Shown here: positions 62,448-64,000 of the stretch, piece by piece
Numbering within the stretch: the first letter of the stretch is position 1
Layout: each line of letters starts with the position of its first letter
Origin: Gimesia alba
GTDB taxonomy: Bacteria; Planctomycetota; Planctomycetia; Planctomycetales; Planctomycetaceae
Direction: 5' to 3'
Length of the DNA stretch: 64,000 bases
Assembly: GCF_007744675.1 (NCBI RefSeq)
Contig: NZ_CP036269.1
Coordinates: forward strand, 2,769,546 to 2,833,545
Position numbers and translations under genes: made by a program
Notes under the pieces: generated by a model
What the model saw: only the letters and a program-made list of their open reading frames with translations
The model's database searches: none
Told to the model about the DNA's origin: nothing

Positions 62448-62747
62448 TTATTCTGATTCAGGTTGATAAATATCGTGGTCGTTTTCACGTCCCACTTTTC
62501 GCAGCAGACCGGCCTCTTCCAACCAACCAATTGTGCGGTAGACCGTCGAGCGACTCACGCGACGCCCGACGCCTTGATCTGACATTCGCTCAACCAGTTG
62601 GTCTGCGTCAAACTGTTCGGAAGAAGAGAATATTTCATTCACGATTAACTCTCGTTCCAGAGTTAATCTCATCCCCTTCGTCTCCATGTACTCTCTGAAT
62701 TTCTCAACAGGAGACATCGCGATCCCCAGACTATTCAAGTCGAGCAC
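62448..62747 (-). CDS. Truncated Fur paralogue (DNA-binding half only)
   Basis: A 99-residue protein closely similar to the first 100 residues of the Fur protein downstream: MSPVEKFREYMETKGMRLT against VSPTEKFREYLATKGMRLT, and RRVSRSTVYRTIGWLEEAG against RRVSRSTVYRTLGWLEDAG. It stops at DHDIYQPESE, before the metal and dimer domain. I chose GTG 62747 because GAGGAAGAG upstream is shared with the full copy; an ATG six codons earlier (62765) is the alternative. The two genes lie 40 bases apart. It may bind the same sites as a non-sensing competitor or be decaying. The absence of frame damage suggests selection. Confidence 0.8.
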   Translation of the reverse strand: MLDLNSLGIAMSPVEKFREYMETKGMRLTLERELIVNEIFSSSEQFDADQLVERMSDQGVGRRVSRSTVYRTIGWLEEAGLLRKVGRENDHDIYQPESE

Positions 62748-62790
62748 AGTTGGTCTCTTCCTCATTTATCTCTACTACGGCCAGAGATGA

Positions 62791-63213
62791 TTACTCGGAG
62801 TCGCTGAATTGATCCAGCAGGCGACTTAAAGCGGCATCCAGCTTTTCGTCGGTCTCGTAAGTACCATCATCAATGGCTGCCTTGATTTGTGCTAACCGTT
62901 CTGCTCGCATTTCAGAGTCGTTCGTCATTTCATCCAGCATACGCCCTGCGGACGAGATCTCTAATTCATCTTGCGGTGAAGAGATCGGTTTCGAGGCAGG
63001 CGTCTTATTGGTGTTGGTGTTACTCGGACTGATCTGCTTATTAATAGGCAGTGATCCGGAAATAGAACTTGTGCCGTTAACATCCATGGCGGCATTCCCC
63101 CTGTCACTTGATCCTGAACCAGTCGGGGGAGAATTCTCCCGACCATTAGTTACTGTATGGGGTTCATGATATCGTAAGACGGGGGATCGATTCAACTGGT
63201 AGTCTGCAGTCAT
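62791..63213 (-). CDS. flgM: FlgM-like anti-sigma-28 factor
   Basis: A protein of about 140 residues. The last 55 match FlgM: DELEISSAGRMLDEM, then RAERLAQIKAAIDDGTYETD and KLDAALSRLLDQF, the D-x-[LV]-x-[IL]-S, I-K-x-x-I-x-x-G-x-Y and L-L-x-x-[FY] pattern. The N-terminal 85 residues are polar and disordered, which is typical since FlgM is secreted through the flagellum. FlgM holds sigma-28 until the hook is complete. The start is uncertain: ATGs occur at 63261, 63228 and 63213; none has a strong ribosome-binding site. It lies about 30 kb from the flagellar cluster, next to the fur pair. Confidence 0.72.
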   Translation of the reverse strand: MTADYQLNRSPVLRYHEPHTVTNGRENSPPTGSGSSDRGNAAMDVNGTSSISGSLPINKQISPSNTNTNKTPASKPISSPQDELEISSAGRMLDEMTNDSEMRAERLAQIKAAIDDGTYETDEKLDAALSRLLDQFSDSE

Positions 63214-63592
63214 CGCCAATTCTTTCATTGAATTCACTGAATTCAAGTGATTTTGCTCCATAATGTAGCAAAAGAACACCTGTTTTCAGATTGTCATCAA
63301 TATTGAATGTCGAATGGCTTCCTGCACATCCTCCAGCTCAATGGTATATAAAACGAGATAGGGCTTAGTAGTAAGACATGTTCCTATGTCTTTACGGCCT
63401 CAATCGTTGAGGGGAGTCTGAACCTTAATTCCATCGACGTAGCGATTGTAAAAAGTTTAATTCCGGAACAGGAAAACCGCCGTTCGAACCAGGACACGTT
63501 GGCTGGTAACGATTATGCGGATTACAGGGAGGGGGAAATCCCTGAACTGAACGCCGAGTGTGACTTTTTTTATTAAGTCGTTCAAAACACGT
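63214..63592. other. Gap with two adjacent hairpins upstream of the FlgM-like gene
   Basis: No gene is seen. AAGACAT (63373-63379) pairs with ATGTCTT (63386-63392), and CCTCAA (63398-63403) with TTGAGG (63407-63412), five bases apart. They may be part of a leader or a small RNA; no T-run follows on either strand. GACTT and AAGTC around an 8-base T-rich loop occur near 63562. Confidence 0.4.
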
Positions 63593-63612
63593 GGTTTATG
63601 TGAAAATAAACC
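63593..63612 (-). terminator. Hairpin after the threonine aldolase gene
   Basis: GGTTTAT (63593-63599) and ATAAACC (63606-63612) form a perfect 7-pair stem with a 6-base loop, directly after the stop of the minus-strand gene. The following sequence is only partly T-rich on that strand. Confidence 0.45.
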
Positions 63613-63614
63613 GA

Positions 63615-64000
63615 TTATCCGCGTGCGTAAGGCCCTGTGGCGATGCCCTGATAGCGATCGAGGCCCGCTTTCAGAACGTCGCGTACCGCTCCGGGAACCT
63701 GTTCGATCTGTTCCCGACTGATATCCAAATGAGTACAGGCGCGGAGCCGGGTGTGTCCCATCGCGCCAATGCCGACTCCAACCTCGTGCAGGGCTTTCGA
63801 TAGTTGCACGGCGTTACCCAGTTCAGGGTGGATATCAAAGAAGACCAGATTGGTTTCCGTTTCCGTGGGATTTGTCGTGATGCCTTCAATCGGCGCCAGT
63901 TGCTCGGCGAGGAAGCGGGCGTTGTCGTGGTCCTGCTGCAAACGTTCAATATTGTTTTCCAGTGCATAGACACAGGCAGCGGCGACAATCCCTGCTTGCC
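63615..64000 (-). CDS. Low-specificity L-threonine aldolase, C-terminal part (cut by window end)
   Basis: The reading frame enters from the right edge and ends at 63615, so only the last 128 or so residues are present. QAGIVAAACVYALENNIERL is the helix that follows the PLP-binding lysine loop in threonine aldolases; NPTETETNLVFFDIHPELG, VGIGAMGHTRLRACTHLDIS and the polar end fit the small C-terminal domain. The enzyme splits threonine or allo-threonine to glycine and acetaldehyde with pyridoxal phosphate. The catalytic lysine itself lies outside the window. Confidence 0.8.
   Translation of the reverse strand, partial: QAGIVAAACVYALENNIERLQQDHDNARFLAEQLAPIEGITTNPTETETNLVFFDIHPELGNAVQLSKALHEVGVGIGAMGHTRLRACTHLDISREQIEQVPGAVRDVLKAGLDRYQGIATGPYARG

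Overview
The window reads as one stretch of a planctomycete chromosome, most like the Gimesia group. The pointers are a pseudopilin of the DUF1559 type (GFTLIELL at its start, H-X9-DG at its end) followed by a DUF1583-like protein, a division cluster with mraZ, rsmH, ftsL-like and ftsI genes but no ftsZ, many secreted proteins without recognisable families, and frequent GTG/TTG starts. Genus-level placement is inference; no rRNA is present.

Layout. 0-1.2 kb: a GT4 glycosyltransferase. 1.2-7.6 kb: the start of a dcw (division and cell wall) cluster: mraZ behind a repeat operator, a 625-base gap that folds into a compact structured RNA, then rsmH, a membrane-anchored LysM protein with a long Phe-dotted disordered region, an ftsL-like gene and ftsI. 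The usual murE/murF/mraY continuation is absent. 8-32.3 kb: a 24-kb flagellar cluster, all on the plus strand: TPR protein, FlgN-like, a degenerate sigma-54 activator, flgB flgC fliE fliF fliG fliH fliI fliJ, MotE-like, fliK flgD flgE flbD motA motB fliL fliN fliO fliP fliQ fliR flhB. The order is the familiar one, but fliM is missing from its usual place before fliN, while FliN carries four EIDALL-like motifs. FliR carries an EF-hand-like insertion. flhA, flagellin, filament cap, rod/ring and sigma-28 genes are not here.

32.5-38.4 kb: a membrane PP2C phosphatase, a histidine kinase and an NtrC-type response regulator (intact ATPase), then lexA on the minus strand behind a bidirectional terminator. 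39-45 kb: DUF1559 pseudopilin and DUF1583-like pair, a large alpha/beta hydrolase, and a HEAT-like exported protein. 45-49 kb (minus): a small Tad/T2SS-like set of secretin, Gly-rich lipoprotein and TPR lipoprotein, with no ATPase or pilin. 49-55 kb: a Cys-rich small protein, a GT-C-like membrane protein, an exported protein of unknown function, a tiny minus-strand gene, and manA. 55-60.5 kb (minus): the nitrogen set amtB, glnK, glnB, glnD. 60.8-64 kb: prepilin peptidase, a tandem Fur pair of which one is truncated to its DNA-binding half, an FlgM-like anti-sigma factor, and the 3' part of a threonine aldolase.

How the parts connect. The prepilin peptidase could process the DUF1559 pseudopilin. 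FlgM would restrain a sigma-28 encoded elsewhere and so links the right end to the flagellar cluster. The two sigma-54-type regulators contrast: one looks competent, the other has lost its ATP-binding, hydrolysis and sigma-54 contact motifs. The best candidates for something new are the structured RNA between mraZ and rsmH, the FliM-less switch arrangement, the EF-hand-like insertion in FliR, and the dead-looking activator in the flagellar cluster. All calls come from reading the sequence; no database search or folding software was used.
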